From the NCBI GenBank assembly GCA_023853785.1, contig JAJIRX010001003.1, forward strand, positions 50,564 through 114,563: a stretch of 64,000 nt of DNA. Reading direction: 5' to 3'. Made by a program: the position numbers and the translations under genes. Positions 27,179-39,578 of the stretch are shown here, piece after piece (positions within the stretch are counted from its first letter, which is position 1; every line of letters begins with the position of its first letter). Source of the stretch: Psilocybe azurescens. Lineage: Eukaryota; Basidiomycota; Agaricomycetes; Agaricales; Agrocybaceae. The notes beneath the pieces are model-generated. The model searched no databases and was not told where the DNA came from. It saw only the letters and a program-made list of their open reading frames with translations.

Positions 27179-27446
27179 AAAAGTGGGTCGTTTATTTTTG
27201 AAAATGGCACTGGCTGATCAGTGGAGAAGATCGATTCATTTGCGTTGGATTTCGCATTTAGCCACGAGTGTCAATCCTGTCCCACAACTGAAATCAAACC
27301 TTACCTTATGCTTTGAAGTCAGCACTGATTTGGTCTTTGTACCGGAAATATATTCACCGACTCTAACCACGATGAGCGATTCTGGCACAACTGCCTTTGT
27401 CCTCTCTTCTGGCGTGCTCCTCTCATTACTCTTCTAGTATCGTTGA

Positions 27447-28476
27447 GAATGCGCTCTAAAGATCCATACGGGCTGTTTCATCTCACGTTGAATAAGTTAC
27501 CTTCTCAAGATCCAAAATTACCTCCTGCCACTGAATGGCTTAATATGGGGTACTGGAAGGTAGGCTATTGCTGGTTTGGTATAGTTCTTGAGCCTTTCCA
27601 TTCATGAAAACTTGGAGGTACTCAGAACACTCAGAGCTTCCCAGCAGCGTGTCAAGGTTCGTGTCACTTGTTCCGGATTTGAAAATGTGGAGTTTATATG
27701 TTCGTACCACATAGCTCTCGCACTGAAATTAATCGCGGCAGGCAATTTGAAGTCAGGGGCAAGAGTGCTAGGTCAACTTGAGTCTTTCAATATGATACGT
27801 CCAATTGAACAATTCTTGTTGACTAGACGTCGGACACGGTACCGGGGAGTCTCTGTTGCTATTGCTATCTGAGCCTTCCTTGCCGCAACTATCCCACCTC
27901 GTTGGTGTAACGAGCTTAGAAGTACACCATCAACGCTCTGTCGAACGAGTCCAAAAGCACCAGAAAGTCCACAACACGGACACCATAGTTGACTTGTACC
28001 ATGCAGATGCAATATGCACCAGTTCCGGCGCATTCCACCCACTTAGCGTGTTTTCGGAAGAGACATTTGACTCGATCCTAGCATTGGATTGTGCCTACCA
28101 CTTTAAGACCCGCCGTCTCTTTCTGGAGCAGGCACACGACAAGCTAGTACCAGGTGGGACTGTCGCCCTGGCCGATATATGTTTTTCTTCCCAAGCTTTG
28201 GAAACTCGTTGGACAAGGTCCCTGACTTCAATACTGCGGCTTATGCCTCGGGACAATATGATATCGAAGGAAGATTATGTTGTGCAACTGCAACAAATCG
28301 GGTATATTGATGTAGTGTTGGAGGACATCACTGCGAACGTGTTTCCCAGCTTCTCAAGGTTCCTGAAGAGCCAGGGGTGGGGATGGTGGGTTTTGGGCAC
28401 AGTAATAGATTGGTATGCCTCTGCGGGTGCGAGGTTTGTAATTATAAGTGGGAAGAAAGCTACAAGTACTACATGA
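27447..28476 (+). CDS. SAM-dependent methyltransferase
   Basis: Joined exons read WLNMGYWK, then SFPAACQALALKLIAAGNLK, the SAM-binding motif I VLDVGHGTGESLLLLL (across an intron at about 27770-27827), LVGVTSLEVHHQRSVERVQ, DSILALDCAYHFKTRRLFLEQ and LVPGGTVALADICFS. These match class I methyltransferases of the sterol or small-molecule type (NMGYW and FPAACQAL are typical of C- and O-methyltransferases in fungi). The substrate cannot be inferred; a C-terminal hydrophobic stretch (GWGWWVLGTVIDWYASAGA) may touch a membrane. Start is uncertain: 27447 is the first ATG in the conserved frame, but coding-like sequence in the same frame (DERFWHNCLCPLFWRAP, from about 27370) suggests at least one further 5' exon. 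Confidence 0.72.
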
Positions 28477-28608
28477 TCCATAGAATATACAGATGACTAA
28501 GAATAAGTCCTGTGGTTGTTGTTCATTAGAGTCATGCGTCATTAGCAGTCTGCGGCCCTAACGGTTCTCCTTCTCCTCGTATATGGTCACTGTTTCCCAA
28601 CTTGTACC

Positions 28609-29682
28609 ATGACCGCCATCCAAGCTGTTTTCATCCGAGGCCACGAAGAGCGTACGTCCCCCAAGCCACATACAGTCTACCGGATCGACATTCAAGCTCA
28701 TGTTCGATCGTGGCAAATGTGGCGCCGCTATTCTGAGTTCGATGACCTACATACCGAGCTCACCAAAGCTACAGGGGCTCCTCCACCTTGTGCGCTCCCA
28801 CCCAAACACAAATTCTCCCTCCTGCGATCTCACACCGATGCCAAAATACTGGATGAGAGACGCGTGGGACTAGAAGCATATTTGCGGGCCATCATTAGCG
28901 CAAGAGATGAGAAGTGGCGGGAGACATTCGCATTCAAAGACTTTTTAGGGGTGCCAGTCGGGAAACAAGGCGCCGAAGGAGGCATCCCAACTCAATTTAC
29001 ATCCGCGACATGGCTTGACGAGCATGCGGAGCTGCAGGCACGTCTGAGGGATGTGTGGGCCGACATTAACAGACGCGATGCCCTATCCGATCGTGGGGAT
29101 GTCGCATCCGCGCACAAGAGCAATGTAGGGGCCAAGGCGAAGCTTGCTGGTGTCTTGTCCCGCATCGGCACCCTTGGACGTGGATTGCAAGAGCTTGGGA
29201 TGAGCGGCATGAGCGAAGGGGAGCTACAGAGACGCACGGATATGGTTGCGCGCCTGCAGGATGACTGCGAGAAGCTGAGTCGCGTTGTGTCGGTAGCGCG
29301 GCAGGCGGGCATGAGACCCGGTGCATCGTCGTCGGCTGCTCCTTCGTCTGCGAGACCGGCAGAGGCGGACAGAGAAGCCCTGTTAGGCGTAGCAGCGTCC
29401 AAACCAGCTAGGCGCGTGTTCGGTGCTCCGCCTCAGGAAACGGAGGTTACGCGTCCATTGGACAACGTTGGGTTGCTCAGCATGCAGGAAACTCAAATGC
29501 AACAACAGGACAATCAACTATCACAACTGACAACCATCCTGCAGAGGCAGAGACACCTTGGGGAGGCTATTGGGAGTGAAGTTGCATTGCAAATAGAAAT
29601 GCTAGACGATCTATCAGGTGAGGTGGACAGAGTCGGGGGCAAGCTGCACTCCGCGCATAAGCAAATGAACAAACTATCATGA
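28609..29682 (+). CDS. VAM7: VAM7-like vacuolar SNARE with PX domain
   Basis: A single intron-free frame of 357 residues. An N-terminal PX domain (about residues 3-118) has the phosphoinositide-binding signature WRRYSEFDDLHTEL and PPKHKFSLL, followed by a helical linker and a C-terminal Qc-SNARE motif from about residue 295 (MQETQMQQQDNQLSQLTTIL onward to HKQMNKLS), with the zero-layer glutamine in EVALQIEML. There is no transmembrane helix, as in yeast Vam7, which is held on vacuoles by PX binding to PI3P and works in homotypic vacuole fusion. Length and order agree with the family. It is one of very few genes here without introns. Confidence 0.9.
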   Translation: MTAIQAVFIRGHEERTSPKPHTVYRIDIQAHVRSWQMWRRYSEFDDLHTELTKATGAPPPCALPPKHKFSLLRSHTDAKILDERRVGLEAYLRAIISARDEKWRETFAFKDFLGVPVGKQGAEGGIPTQFTSATWLDEHAELQARLRDVWADINRRDALSDRGDVASAHKSNVGAKAKLAGVLSRIGTLGRGLQELGMSGMSEGELQRRTDMVARLQDDCEKLSRVVSVARQAGMRPGASSSAAPSSARPAEADREALLGVAASKPARRVFGAPPQETEVTRPLDNVGLLSMQETQMQQQDNQLSQLTTILQRQRHLGEAIGSEVALQIEMLDDLSGEVDRVGGKLHSAHKQMNKLS

Positions 29683-29819
29683 ATATGTATATACAGAGGA
29701 TGGGGAGTATGTTATATGTAGTTAGTTGTGCTCTACGGAGGGGGTTAATATTACAAGGTTTAACATTTAGTGTAATCTATATAACAACAAGATGTGGTGT
29801 ATAAAAGGCTGGGGTGGCG

Positions 29820-30995
29820 CTATGATGGTTTTGTGAGGAATTTACCGACGCCCTGCGAATGGCGGATAAGAAATGAATGCAAAGATTACAAGAGTTGAAA
29901 ACTTACCTCGAAACAGCCAATCATGATGCCGCAAGCAGGGGCAATTTTGGCAATGCGAGGGGCGATACCAGTAAATAATGCTGATGTCCCCTCAGAGCGG
30001 AGAAGTTGGACAAGAAGTGGTAGAGTGCGGGTAACATGGTTTTTGAAGCCGACATTACAAGAGCCTGCTGTCGTGTCTTAAGCACATCGAAAGGTGAAGT
30101 AATCAATGCTGCTGAAGTTCCACTAATAGCACCACTTAAGGAAGGCAACCCATGCTCCGGTGTATCCATATTTCGCGAAATTGCGTTTCCACGTCTCGTA
30201 GCTTGCCCAATAGAAGCCCGAAAAAGGAACATCTCGCCATAAAGTGGGACCGAGTCCGCGCCATAGGCTGGTGAAACCTTGTTGCTGGACCAGAGTGCGA
30301 AACGAAGTTAGCACTGAGCGTAGGGTATGCGGGTTGTCTACCGAAAGGGGTGTTGACTGGAGGTTGGTGCGGAGGAGCTCCAAAGGCGACATAATTGAGG
30401 TAATGGCAGATCGAGCTATAACACCGGCCAAAAGAGGAACGGCGCTTTGCGAAGGTATTAGAGGAGGGAGCACTACATTCAGGAGATGATCATATGTAAG
30501 AATGTAGGCCGATGAAGAGGGAACACCAATGACACTGGAAAAACACAAATAGATCGGATCAAACTCCTTGAGAGAGTGAAAGAGTGACGAGGCTTACAGT
30601 GTTGTTCCGGCACCTTTCCATAAGCCGCGGACGCCTTCTGCCCTAGCGACATGTTTAAAGGCGTCGAAAAAGCCATTTACACGCTCTGTTTTGAACAAGC
30701 CGCCTTCCCACACGCAGACGACCTCTGTTGGCAACGTTCTGGCCATTGAGGACATGTTTCTAACACACGAGGCTGCATTATTTGGTTGGCAACAAGTGTT
30801 GGCAGGGCGGACGAGGGAAGAGAGGACGTGTCTGGGGGGGCTGAGTCTGCAGCCGGGTCTTTACCAGGTCGAATGGGGTCACTTTCCAGGAGTCAGCGAG
30901 AAGTAGGAGGAAAGAAGGGAGAGATACAAACTAGTCAAAGCGGTCAGGGTCGAGCCAGTCGCTGCTGCGACGAGCTTTGCCTGGAAGGCATCCAT
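29820..30995 (-). CDS. MTM1: Mitochondrial carrier, MTM1/SLC25A39-like
   Basis: Three carrier repeats are visible with their P-x-[DE]-x-x-[KR] signatures: TPFDLVKTRLQTQ, MSPLELLRTNLQS and TSPFDVLKTRQQA. The start at 30995 reads MDAFQAKLVAAATGSTLTAL. GFFDAFKHVARAEGVRGLWKG and TLVQQQGFTSLWRGLGPTLWRDVPFSGFYWASYE are the matrix-helix and even-helix blocks. This pattern is closest to yeast Mtm1 and human SLC25A39/40, inner-membrane carriers tied to glutathione, manganese and iron handling. A T run at 30040-30044 (plus strand) is one base short; bridging it restores a last repeat reading VTRTLPLLVQLLRSEGTSAL, FTGIAPRIAKIAPACGIMI, then a final exon GVGKFLTKPS and the stop at 29820. Confidence 0.8.
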
Positions 30996-31385
30996 TGACT
31001 GGAAATTTTAAGGAGAATGTTGTCGAGGAAAGAGTATGCGAGACGGCAAAGGCGGAAGCTGTATGGTGTGGAGTTGTTTATCTGATAAATATAATCTCCG
31101 AAATGCCGGTCTCTGTCACGTGTACTTGCTAAACAAAAATCATTGATTTCTGTTCACTCTCACCAAAACCACGAAACCGCGACCCAGCACCCAGTATCCC
31201 TCCTCCTTTTTTGCTCAACCATTCTCCGTCTCTCTCAACTGCCATCTTATTTTTAATTTCTGTAATTCACTGCCATCGTCTTCTTTTAGCTTTAGATTTC
31301 TCATCCAAAGTTCGCTGGACAGCGAATCCTACTTTTTCGGTTCTTTATCTTGCATCATCCCTTTTATTTTGCATAAAATATCATC
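30996..31385. promoter_or_regulatory. Divergent promoter, carrier and eIF4E
   Basis: 390 bases between opposing starts. Pyrimidine-rich sequence at 31195-31260 fits the leader of eIF4E. No gene seen. Confidence 0.4.
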
Positions 31386-32506
31386 ATGAGCGCAACATCC
31401 ACTCTGACTGGTTCCGCACTTCAAGCCTCGAGAGCTGCGCTCTCTGCTGCGCTTACAGATCACCCGCCTACCACCACTGAGGATGATGATCTTGAATCCG
31501 GAGAGATCCAAGAAGTCGACATGCAGGCTCAGGCCGAAGGAATCAGAACCGTTTTTAGCGATCCTTCCAACTTCAACGTCAAGGTAGTGTCTTCTCTGTG
31601 CCATCAGGTGCCTTGTTGCTCAATCTCGTTATATAGCATCCGTTATATTCTCCATGGACACTTTGGTTCGATTCACCTGCGACAAAAGGTCGCAACATGC
31701 CACAGACACCTGTGTCAGCGTTTCCACAGACCCCTATCCCCCAGACTCCCGGCGTCGCTGCTGCCCAGGGATGGATGGAGGACATCAAGCGCGTTATCAG
31801 TTTTGATAGCGTTGAGGAGTTTTGGGGTGTGTATCATCTGAGATTCTGTTGTCTGGCTTCTTTGGTTGACTGATGTCATCACCATAGCTTGTACAATAAT
31901 ATCATACCACCGTCCCAATTGCCCCAGAAAGCAAATTATTATCTATTCAAGGTCAGCCAGCATGGATGTTGTTGTCTAGATGGGCAGGCTAACATCACCA
32001 CGTAGGACGGCATCATTCCTGCCTGGGAGGACGAAGCGAACAAGAACGGAGGAAAATGGAGTATTCAACTACCAAAAGACAAAAATCGCGGCAACGTTGA
32101 TAAAATGTGGCTGTATACGGTAAGGACAAGCCCCTGCACAGCCCCCATTGAAATGCATCCTTAATGCTGTTCACAGATGCTTGCTGCGATTGGAGAGACC
32201 TTTGACCCGTCACCTACACTTACGGATGGCAGTGGTACTGCGTCGCTAATCACAGGGGTCATTGTATCGACGCGACCGCAGTTCTATCGACTTTCGATAT
32301 GGACGCGCTTGGCACCATCTGGAGCCGAGGACGACGCAAATGCTGCACTACGGGAGCGAATTGAAGGAGTTGGAAAACACTTCAAGATGAGCGTTCTCGG
32401 GTACCCTGAAACTGCACGACTTGCAGGACCTCTTGCGACTGAAGTTGAATTTTTGTCGCACAAAGACTCTGAGAAGAAGGGCAAATCGAAGAAAATAATC
32501 GTCTAG
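31386..32506 (+). CDS. CDC33: Translation initiation factor eIF4E
   Basis: A variable acidic N-terminus is followed by the cap-binding core: HPLYSPWTLWFDSP, SFDSVEEFWGLYNNIIPPSQLP, NYYLFKDGIIPAWEDEANKNGGKW, NVDKMWLYTMLAAIGE and ITGVIVSTRPQFYRLSIWTR. The cap-stacking tryptophans (WEDEAN and the tryptophan of WTLWF to EEFWG region) and the eIF4G-contact segment are present. It binds the m7G cap and recruits eIF4G. A Thr/Pro-rich insert (TPVSAFPQTPIPQTPG) between WTLWF and SVEEFW is longer than in yeast eIF4E. Five introns, all short. Confidence 0.92.
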
Positions 32507-32625
32507 GGCTATGTTTACATGTGTTTACCATTGCTGTACCTACCAAGATATGACGTCGTGACCGAGTTTGCCCTATATAATCCTCATTTTACTATTCAGA
32601 AGTCCATCCTTCTCCCTTCACAACC

Positions 32626-34387
32626 ATGCCAGTACCAGGTTTCCTCTCATCCTTTGCAGATAAGGCTCAGAATGCCATAAATGCCTCTCCTCTAGGGCCC
32701 CATATGCCGGCCAGTCTGCAGAATCGTTCATCGAGCCCAGATCCTGCCGCTCAACCAAGTGCCAACGAAGCCGCATCACAGGGTGGAGCAAAATCGCACA
32801 CCCTCGAGAGTCTTCAGTATCAGTTCCGATCGCTCCAGCAACAGTATTCGTACGTGTTTCTACATATGTCTACTTTGGAGACTTACCATTCGATCACAGT
32901 ACAACAACCCCTGTCCAGAAGATCATCACGACTGAAAAGGGCCTAGCCATCGATTTCGATAGTGTATCGCGCAACTCCAAGGCGCAGAGCAAGGAACTCT
33001 ATACATGGGGACAATCAGAACTCGAAGATCTCAAAGATGGCAAGTAAATCACCACCTATCTAATAAACACCTATCTGACACCGATCGCCCTACAGTAACT
33101 GATAGGCTTGCTTATCTCAACTTCGTCCAAGGCTCTCTTGCTAGCTCTCTTTCAACTAAACTAGATGGTGCTCGTGTACCTCTTAAGGCTCTCCGAGATG
33201 CGGAAGCCACTCTGCAACCCCGCAGAAACATACGCGCAGGCCTCCAGACCCAGATATCTCGTTTGGAGCACGAACAACAAAAGGGAGGCGACAAGAGAAT
33301 CGCGGAAGTCCGGGAACAACTTCATAAAGCCGAACTGGACGATCAGCACTTGGAAAAAGAAGTGGAACTTTTGAAACGGAAAGCCATTAGAGAAAGCGAA
33401 CAAATAAAATGGGATGCAATTAGAGAGGTAAAGTATATTGAACTCTTCAATTGTGCCTTCTTTAACTTTTCAAACTTTTCTTTCAGTATGGAGAGAAACT
33501 TGTGCTCCTCTCTCAAGCTGCCTCGCCTATTATCGCTGTTCTACCTTCTATTCCTCCCAACTCCACGACACCTTACACTGGTGCACAAAATACAGGAGCC
33601 ATCCGCGCGTCTCTCCAGCGTGCTTTGGACAATTACAAAACCGGTCATATTAACCTTCCCGCTCAGGCTACAGCATCTGATCTAAGCAGATCGGACACCC
33701 GTAGCTTCGGCGAAAGTCACGCAAAAGAACTTTCCAAGATCCATTCCGACATCCCTACAGCGCCTCATTCACCCAATAAACCTTACCCTTCTGGTCCTGC
33801 GTCTCAGTCAAGCTCATTCGCTCCTTCCCCTCCCATCAATCCACAAGCTTTGAATCAGTCACCTGCCCCCATTGCAGCCCTTTCCCTCCATTGGCGGTGG
33901 CTGCACCTTCCGATGGTCCTGTCGCCCCTCTGCCAACCGTGGCCGAGACGGGCATGCCATTATCAGCAGGTCCTGAAGGCCCTGGACCAGCGAGCGGGTC
34001 CCTCCACGACATTAAGCGTGCATCGGTAGATGCAGGCCCTCGCTCCGGTGGACTCCCAGGGAATGAAAGTATCGTACCTCCGTATGGGCAACCGCCTGTT
34101 GCTGCACCTATTCCCAAGCACGAATCTGCGGAGGAGGAGAAGAAACGGCTCGCTGCTGCCTACTCTCAAGCATCAGCTAACACGCATTCTGATCCAGTAT
34201 CCATGCCTACACCTTCGGTCTCAGTACCTCAGGCCCCTCAGCACGAGAGTGCAGAAGAGGAGAAGAAGAGACTCGAACGTGAAGAACGAGAGCGAGTTTT
34301 ACATGCAGGGGCGCTGGCCCCGCCGTGCCTCCGAAGAATAAAGAAGACGATTCGGACCTTCCTCCTTACCAAGAACCGGGCGTCTAA
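32626..34387 (+). CDS. PIL1: Eisosome core protein PIL1/LSP1
   Basis: The start MPVPGFLSSFADKAQNAI and the following BAR-domain blocks (KIITTEKGLAIDFDSVSRNS, ELYTWGQSELEDLKDVTDRL, YLNFVQGSLASSL, ISRLEHEQQKG, LKRKAIRESEQIKWDAI, YGEKLVLLSQAA) are those of Pil1/Lsp1, which form the curved lattice beneath plasma-membrane eisosomes. The basidiomycete protein has a long Pro/Ser-rich tail with two copies of a KHESAEEEKKRL-type motif and ends DLPPYQEPGV. Two one-base deficits occur in the tail, at the C run 33878-33880 and the G run 34308-34311; both are followed by the sensible frame, so the gene is taken as intact. Confidence 0.9.
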
Positions 34388-34625
34388 TGGCTTGTTTATT
34401 GATGGACTACGTCTCAGCTATCAAACTTTTAACCATGCTATTTTCTTCATCTTTGGAATTTAACTTAGGACTTAATACACCAAGAGAAATTGTAACAATA
34501 TATAGTTGGAATTTTACTATGACTACGACTATTAAAGTACCTGACAGATGAATATGTTCAGGGGTATATATCCCTCTTCCAGTTGACAATATGCAACCCA
34601 CAGACCCAAAAGCCCGTACTTGTGT

Positions 34626-37600
34626 TTACACTTTGGCAATCAGTCTACGCGTTTCTTGTGGTGTGAAACGCAATATTATAGACAAGACTTTGACAAGATT
34701 TGGCTAGAACACACATCAAGTAAGGCATCAATCAAGAGAAACACCTGGCACCGAGAAAATAGTACTCACCCGCATTTCCTTGTGCTCTAAGAATTGAAGA
34801 ATGACATTTCGAAGATATTCCAAGTTGACTTCCTCTTCGTTTTTATTTGACGTTGCGGTGCTGGGGTAGGGGATGATACTCGAGATGGCGTCTCCGGTGG
34901 AGGCGTTGAGACAGATGGTCGCCGGTTCTCAGAAGAACCGCCGCTTTCTGAAACTCGAGTGGTCCAGTAACCGACACCTGGGTTGCGCTGACGCTCTAGT
35001 AATGCTGCTGAAGATTGCACTTTACGCAACTCCTCACGGAGAGTCTGGCAAAGATATTCCCAGTCAGTACAAATAGTAAAACTCTTCTAGGAGTCTACCG
35101 ACCTTGTTCGCCTGTTTTAGCTGCAATTCACGCGATTTGCTCTCTTCGATTTGTTTCTCAAGAACAAGGACCTTGACGTTGATCTCTTCTTCTTGTTCCT
35201 TCGAAGCTTTCTAACAAAATGATGAGCGTTTGAAGGCAAGCCCTAAGAAACTTTCGTATACACACCTGAAGTTCCTGGATCTGCTCGTGCAGAAGAGGAA
35301 GTTCAATCACTTGGCGTTGAAGTTTTTGGGTCGTTTCTTTGGCCTGGGCTAGATCTGCTTTGAGACCGGCAACCGCGTTCTCATCTGCCTCTCTATTTTT
35401 GGCAGCAGAACCAAGGATTCGCTTCACATCATCTAGATCCTTCACTTTCTCCTTCAATTTCTTGCTCCAGTCCGCTTCACCCTCCGCACGTTCTTTTTCC
35501 AAAATGGCAATATTCCTCTTCATCTCAGCCAGTTTTGCCTCGTACTTGGCTTCCTGTGGCAGAAACCATTCGCGCAACCTCGTCTGCAGAAGTGACGGGA
35601 TCACGAGAGCGAGAATCGTGTTCGCGGAATAATTCTGAATACTCTTCTTTCAGAAGAGATAATCGGTCTGTAGATTCCCTCAACTGAAATTGGAATTCTG
35701 TGTTTTGATGTTGCAATGATTCGAGATGTGCCTGTGCAGATTCCAGTTCTGCCTGTCGAAGTTGCAGTTGATCAAAGAATGCGTTTTTATCTCGGGTGAC
35801 GTTGTTCAGTGAATTCTCAAGAGTCGTGATTTGTGAGCTTTTGGCGCCAAGTTCTTTGGTGTGTGAGGCCTGGAGATATACATATCAATGAAAACCTGAA
35901 TAAATTGAATATTGAGTATACTACCTTCGACGAAGCTAGATTAAGTTCGAATTGTCCTCGTAAAGCGCTTATTTCTTGTTCGTATCGCTCCTTCGTGCTT
36001 GCCATATCTCTTGAGAACTGTGCTTTCAGGTTCGCAATCGCTTCATCGTGCGCGGCATGTACGGTTTCTAGTTCTTGTTGAAAATTGAGCCGGTCAATTT
36101 GTTCTTTGTTCTTCTCGTTCTTTTCCTTCTCCTTGATGACCGAAATTTCTCTCAAAGCATCTTCCTTATCCTTTTCAGCCTTGACAAGTTTCTGCCTAAC
36201 CGTTTTGAGCAGACTGATGGCCTTTACGCGCTTTTTCTTCCTCTTCCTTCGCCATGTTCTTGGCGCTTTCCACCTCCTTCTGGAGGCGGGCGAAGTCGTC
36301 CTTTTGCTTGTCCACAACTTCTTCTGCATGAGTCGTCGCTCTTTGCTCTGCTTGAAAGAGTGCTTCGGTTTCGTCCAGTTGGGTGCGCACTTTCTTGGCT
36401 TCATCTGTAAGAGAATGGGTTTCTAATCTTATGCATTTCGCGAACTTCTTCGAAACGTGCATCTTGCACTAAGTGAGGATGTCAGTAAGAGGAGGTGTCC
36501 AAGTAACTGATCTCACATTCAAGTTTTTGGTTTAAGCGCTTGAGTTCTTCTTGATACACCTATCCAATGAAGATCAGAATTGGAGATAATCACATTTAGA
36601 CCTAGTACTTGCTTCATCTTTGATTTTGAGATTGCTAAAGAACTCACGAAGAGCATTCGCGTCATTTATACTTTCCAGAGGAGAAGACTCCTTCAAAACG
36701 GCGTCTGCGGCTAGTTTCTCAGCCTGAAGCCGCTTAAATGAGGCAGAAACGTCTACGAAATTTCAGCCATACATTTTCGGTCATACACAGTGAACCTCAC
36801 CTAAGAAACGTTGTTCAATCAATACTAATCTAGCTTGTAAGCTCTCGACCTCGGCACTTCTATCAACAACTAGGGGCGTCGTTGGTAACTCTGGTAGGGA
36901 CTCTGCTGCCACAATTTCTTCATTGAGTGATTCGTTAGGAATGCTATCATTGGACTCGGTTTGAGGAGAAGAAGTTGCAATTTCGGAAGGGGATTCAACT
37001 TCTGAGGGAGCAACAGATGTTGCAGGTGCTGATTCCGCGGTTCCAAGGTCGGCTTCGACTTCAGGTGTCAATTCTCCAGTCCCTGTGGGACTCAACTCGC
37101 CTGTTGATGTAGTCTCTGCAGTTATAGGTTTCGTTTCAACTGCACGGGTTGATTCTACACTATCTTCACGCTTTACCTCGACCGCAGATATCGATTCCGC
37201 AGTGCTTTCGTGCTTTGTCTCGGCTGCAGCCGTTAAATTTGCAGCGTTTTCAATGCTGGCCTCTGCAACAGGATTGGTGCCCTCTGTGGTGAGGATAGTC
37301 GCAGGCGTTGGTGGAATGCTATCGTCGACGTTGGTCTCGATAGTATCCGCTTTAGTCTCGATGCTAATTGCAGCCATCTTTTCTTCCTGCAAGTGCGTCC
37401 TAGGTTGTTCTATTTTTGTTATTCCCAAGGGATCGTTAGAGGCCTCGGGGACATTGAAATTAGTAGCGGGAGGTAATTCTGTTAACGGAGGGGTTTCAGT
37501 TGCCGCAGGTTGGTCGATACTGCTGGGCTTAGATTGAGTAGACACTTCTTCGACATCTGACGGAGGTTGAGCAATAGAGGCGTCCTTTTCTTCTAGCGAT

Positions 37601-38104
37601 CCATCAACCAACTGAGTAAGTTGCTTTGTCGGTCTCAACTGCTGGAGTAACAGCAGGAGATCCAGCCGGTGGCGTCGACGCGGCGGATTGCTCAGGCTTC
37701 GGTTTGCGGTTTCTACCCATTGGAGAGGGAGAGGCGACGCGACTCGAGCGCTGCGGTGTAGATGATCCTGATGCGTCACCGATTGCAAATGTAGCACGTC
37801 GCAGCCGCTCCTCTAAATTCGACTTATGGACTCTTGCGGGTTCCGGTGAGCTTGCTTTGGGAGATGGGGTTGAAGCACCAGTACCGCTTCTTTGCGAGAC
37901 TAGTGATTTACGCAACGAAGAGAGTGCGGATTCGGCTAGCTGGGTGGAGGAGAGTGGAGAAGTCGAACGTGTGGCTTGAATGTCGAGTGACTGTGAGCGG
38001 GAGGCGGGATGCTCGCCGGATGTGCTTTCAGGTGACGAGGCATCCAAGACTCGAATCGGTTGCTGTGCAAGCTGCTCCACGGCACTTCGAAGTTGACTAA
38101 ACAT
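34626..38104 (-). CDS. IMH1: GRIP-domain golgin, IMH1-like
   Basis: A protein of about 1000 residues on the minus strand. The N-terminus MFSQLRSAVEQLAQQPIRVL and a Ser/Pro-rich region are followed by a Thr/Glu-rich low-complexity part (37000-37560), then a long coiled coil (many EEL, KAEKDKEDAL-type heptads, 34900-36760), and finally a GRIP domain: EEEVNLEYLRNVILQFLEHK, then after an intron VKVLSIILRFTPQETRRLIAKV at the very end, including the conserved tyrosine. Imh1 and other GRIP golgins bind Arl1 at the trans-Golgi and tether vesicles. About nine introns. A frame change near 37620-37640 (between AVETDK and QLTQLVDGSL) is not explained by a normal intron and is probably a base error. Confidence 0.85.
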
Positions 38105-38349
38105 GGTCTCTCAACACACTCTTTTCGAGAAACAAACAAGAAGACCAAGTACAGGAGAATGAGCGCGTTTGGTTGACACAAGCAGTCCGTTACCCTGAAC
38201 ATCATCTACTATTATAGCCGGGGTACTGACCCCATCATTATCATTTCTCACGTGTAACTTTACTAAATTGACTTGTCAAGTCTAAATATGCATTGCACAG
38301 TTTTTACAGTGTATAAAAAATAGATTAGCACAAAATGTTGGAAGAGAAA

Positions 38350-39448
38350 TCACGTTGATGGCCCTTCTACCCTTGACTCAACTTCCTTCCCTTTGCCGTT
38401 GGCATTCAATGTAAATAGACTGGCTGTAGAAGAAGTAGATGTCGATATAGATGATTCAGTTCCACTAGGCTGAGGCGAAGCCGCTAGTTGCCAAGCTGGT
38501 ATAGAGGGTCTCCCAAGAAGGGGTAATGGGGAAGCAGGCGTGCTAGAAACTGTTGGGGCTCGGCTGAGGAGCAGGGCTTTCAGAGATTTTAGTTCCTGTT
38601 GCAGCTCGGCCAGAGATTGGTTTTGTGACTCTTTATTCTTCTCTATCATCTAATGTCCAAGGTGGATCAGAAATTTGTACAAGAAAAGAAAAGAAATTCA
38701 TACCTTGGGTAGCATTTCGCGAATATTGGTAACTTCTTCGCGTATTTCACGCATTTCATCACGCGTCTTCGTTTCGCCGTCTCTTAACTCCACTACAACT
38801 GACTTGACATCTTCGGTAGTCTGGTCAATCCTGTCTTTCTGCTCCTCAACCGCCGCCCTAACCGCTGCAGTTTCGCTCTGAATTTCTTTTAGTAGAGCTT
38901 CTGCTGCATCGAATTGTGCAGTAAGCGCGTCCCGATCTTCTTCATAAGCGGTCGATGTCGGAGGTTGAAGATGGGGAAGTAGATACTTCTGTTATAACAG
39001 TCAATGTGTGATACACACGGTATGAGCAATCACGCACTTGAAACAGTGATACAGCTCCATATGTAACAGTTCCAGAGACGACAGCAGTAATCTATATCTC
39101 GTTGAATTATACAAGCATGTGTTATTCACCGGGAGGACTCTTACGAAGTAATCTCTCCAGTCCCAACGCTGTCGTTGCACAGATGCGACAGTATATGGAT
39201 TCGGAGCATAAGAATTTGCGTATGGAACGCGACTAGGGCTTGCAAAGGCTGCCTGTTTCATCGCAATGTCGATTTCCTGCGGTGAGAGCCCCTTTGCTTC
39301 CAAGAATTGTATTCTTTGGGTAACAGGCGATGCTTGGGTCTATAACAAGTGAATAAATATGTAACGAGAGAGGAATACATTTCACCTTTGGGTCTGCAAG
39401 AAAGACTACCGCATTATTTATGAGCTCTTGTCGATCTGGGGTAGACAT
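38350..39448 (-). CDS. PEX14: Peroxisomal docking protein PEX14
   Basis: The N-terminal PEX14 domain is split over two exons: RQELINNAVVFLADPK, then SPVTQRIQFLEAKGLSPQEID and IAMKQA, the PEX5-binding helices. Next come DWRDYF and a hydrophobic segment (ITAVVSGTVTYGAVSLF), a KYLLPHLQPPT motif, and a long coiled coil (38640-38990). The C-terminus is Ser/Pro-rich. Pex14 docks the cargo receptor Pex5 at the peroxisome membrane. The start at 39448 is only 130 bases from the divergent start of the mitochondrial EF-Tu gene. Confidence 0.9.
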
Positions 39449-39578
39449 AGCCGGAGGAAAGACAAGGGACGGAGAACCCTAACCATAGCTTCGGTGTCCG
39501 GTATGAAGCCGGAATTTGCCGTTCATATGCGAGGAAACAAAAATTGCAAACGAACACTCTCATTCGTCAGTTGACACC

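Noticed and set aside
36075..36426. Leu/Phe/Ser-rich open frames on the plus strand
   Set aside because: They are antisense to the Lys/Glu-rich coiled coil of IMH1, which always mirrors as Leu/Phe/Ser-rich frames.
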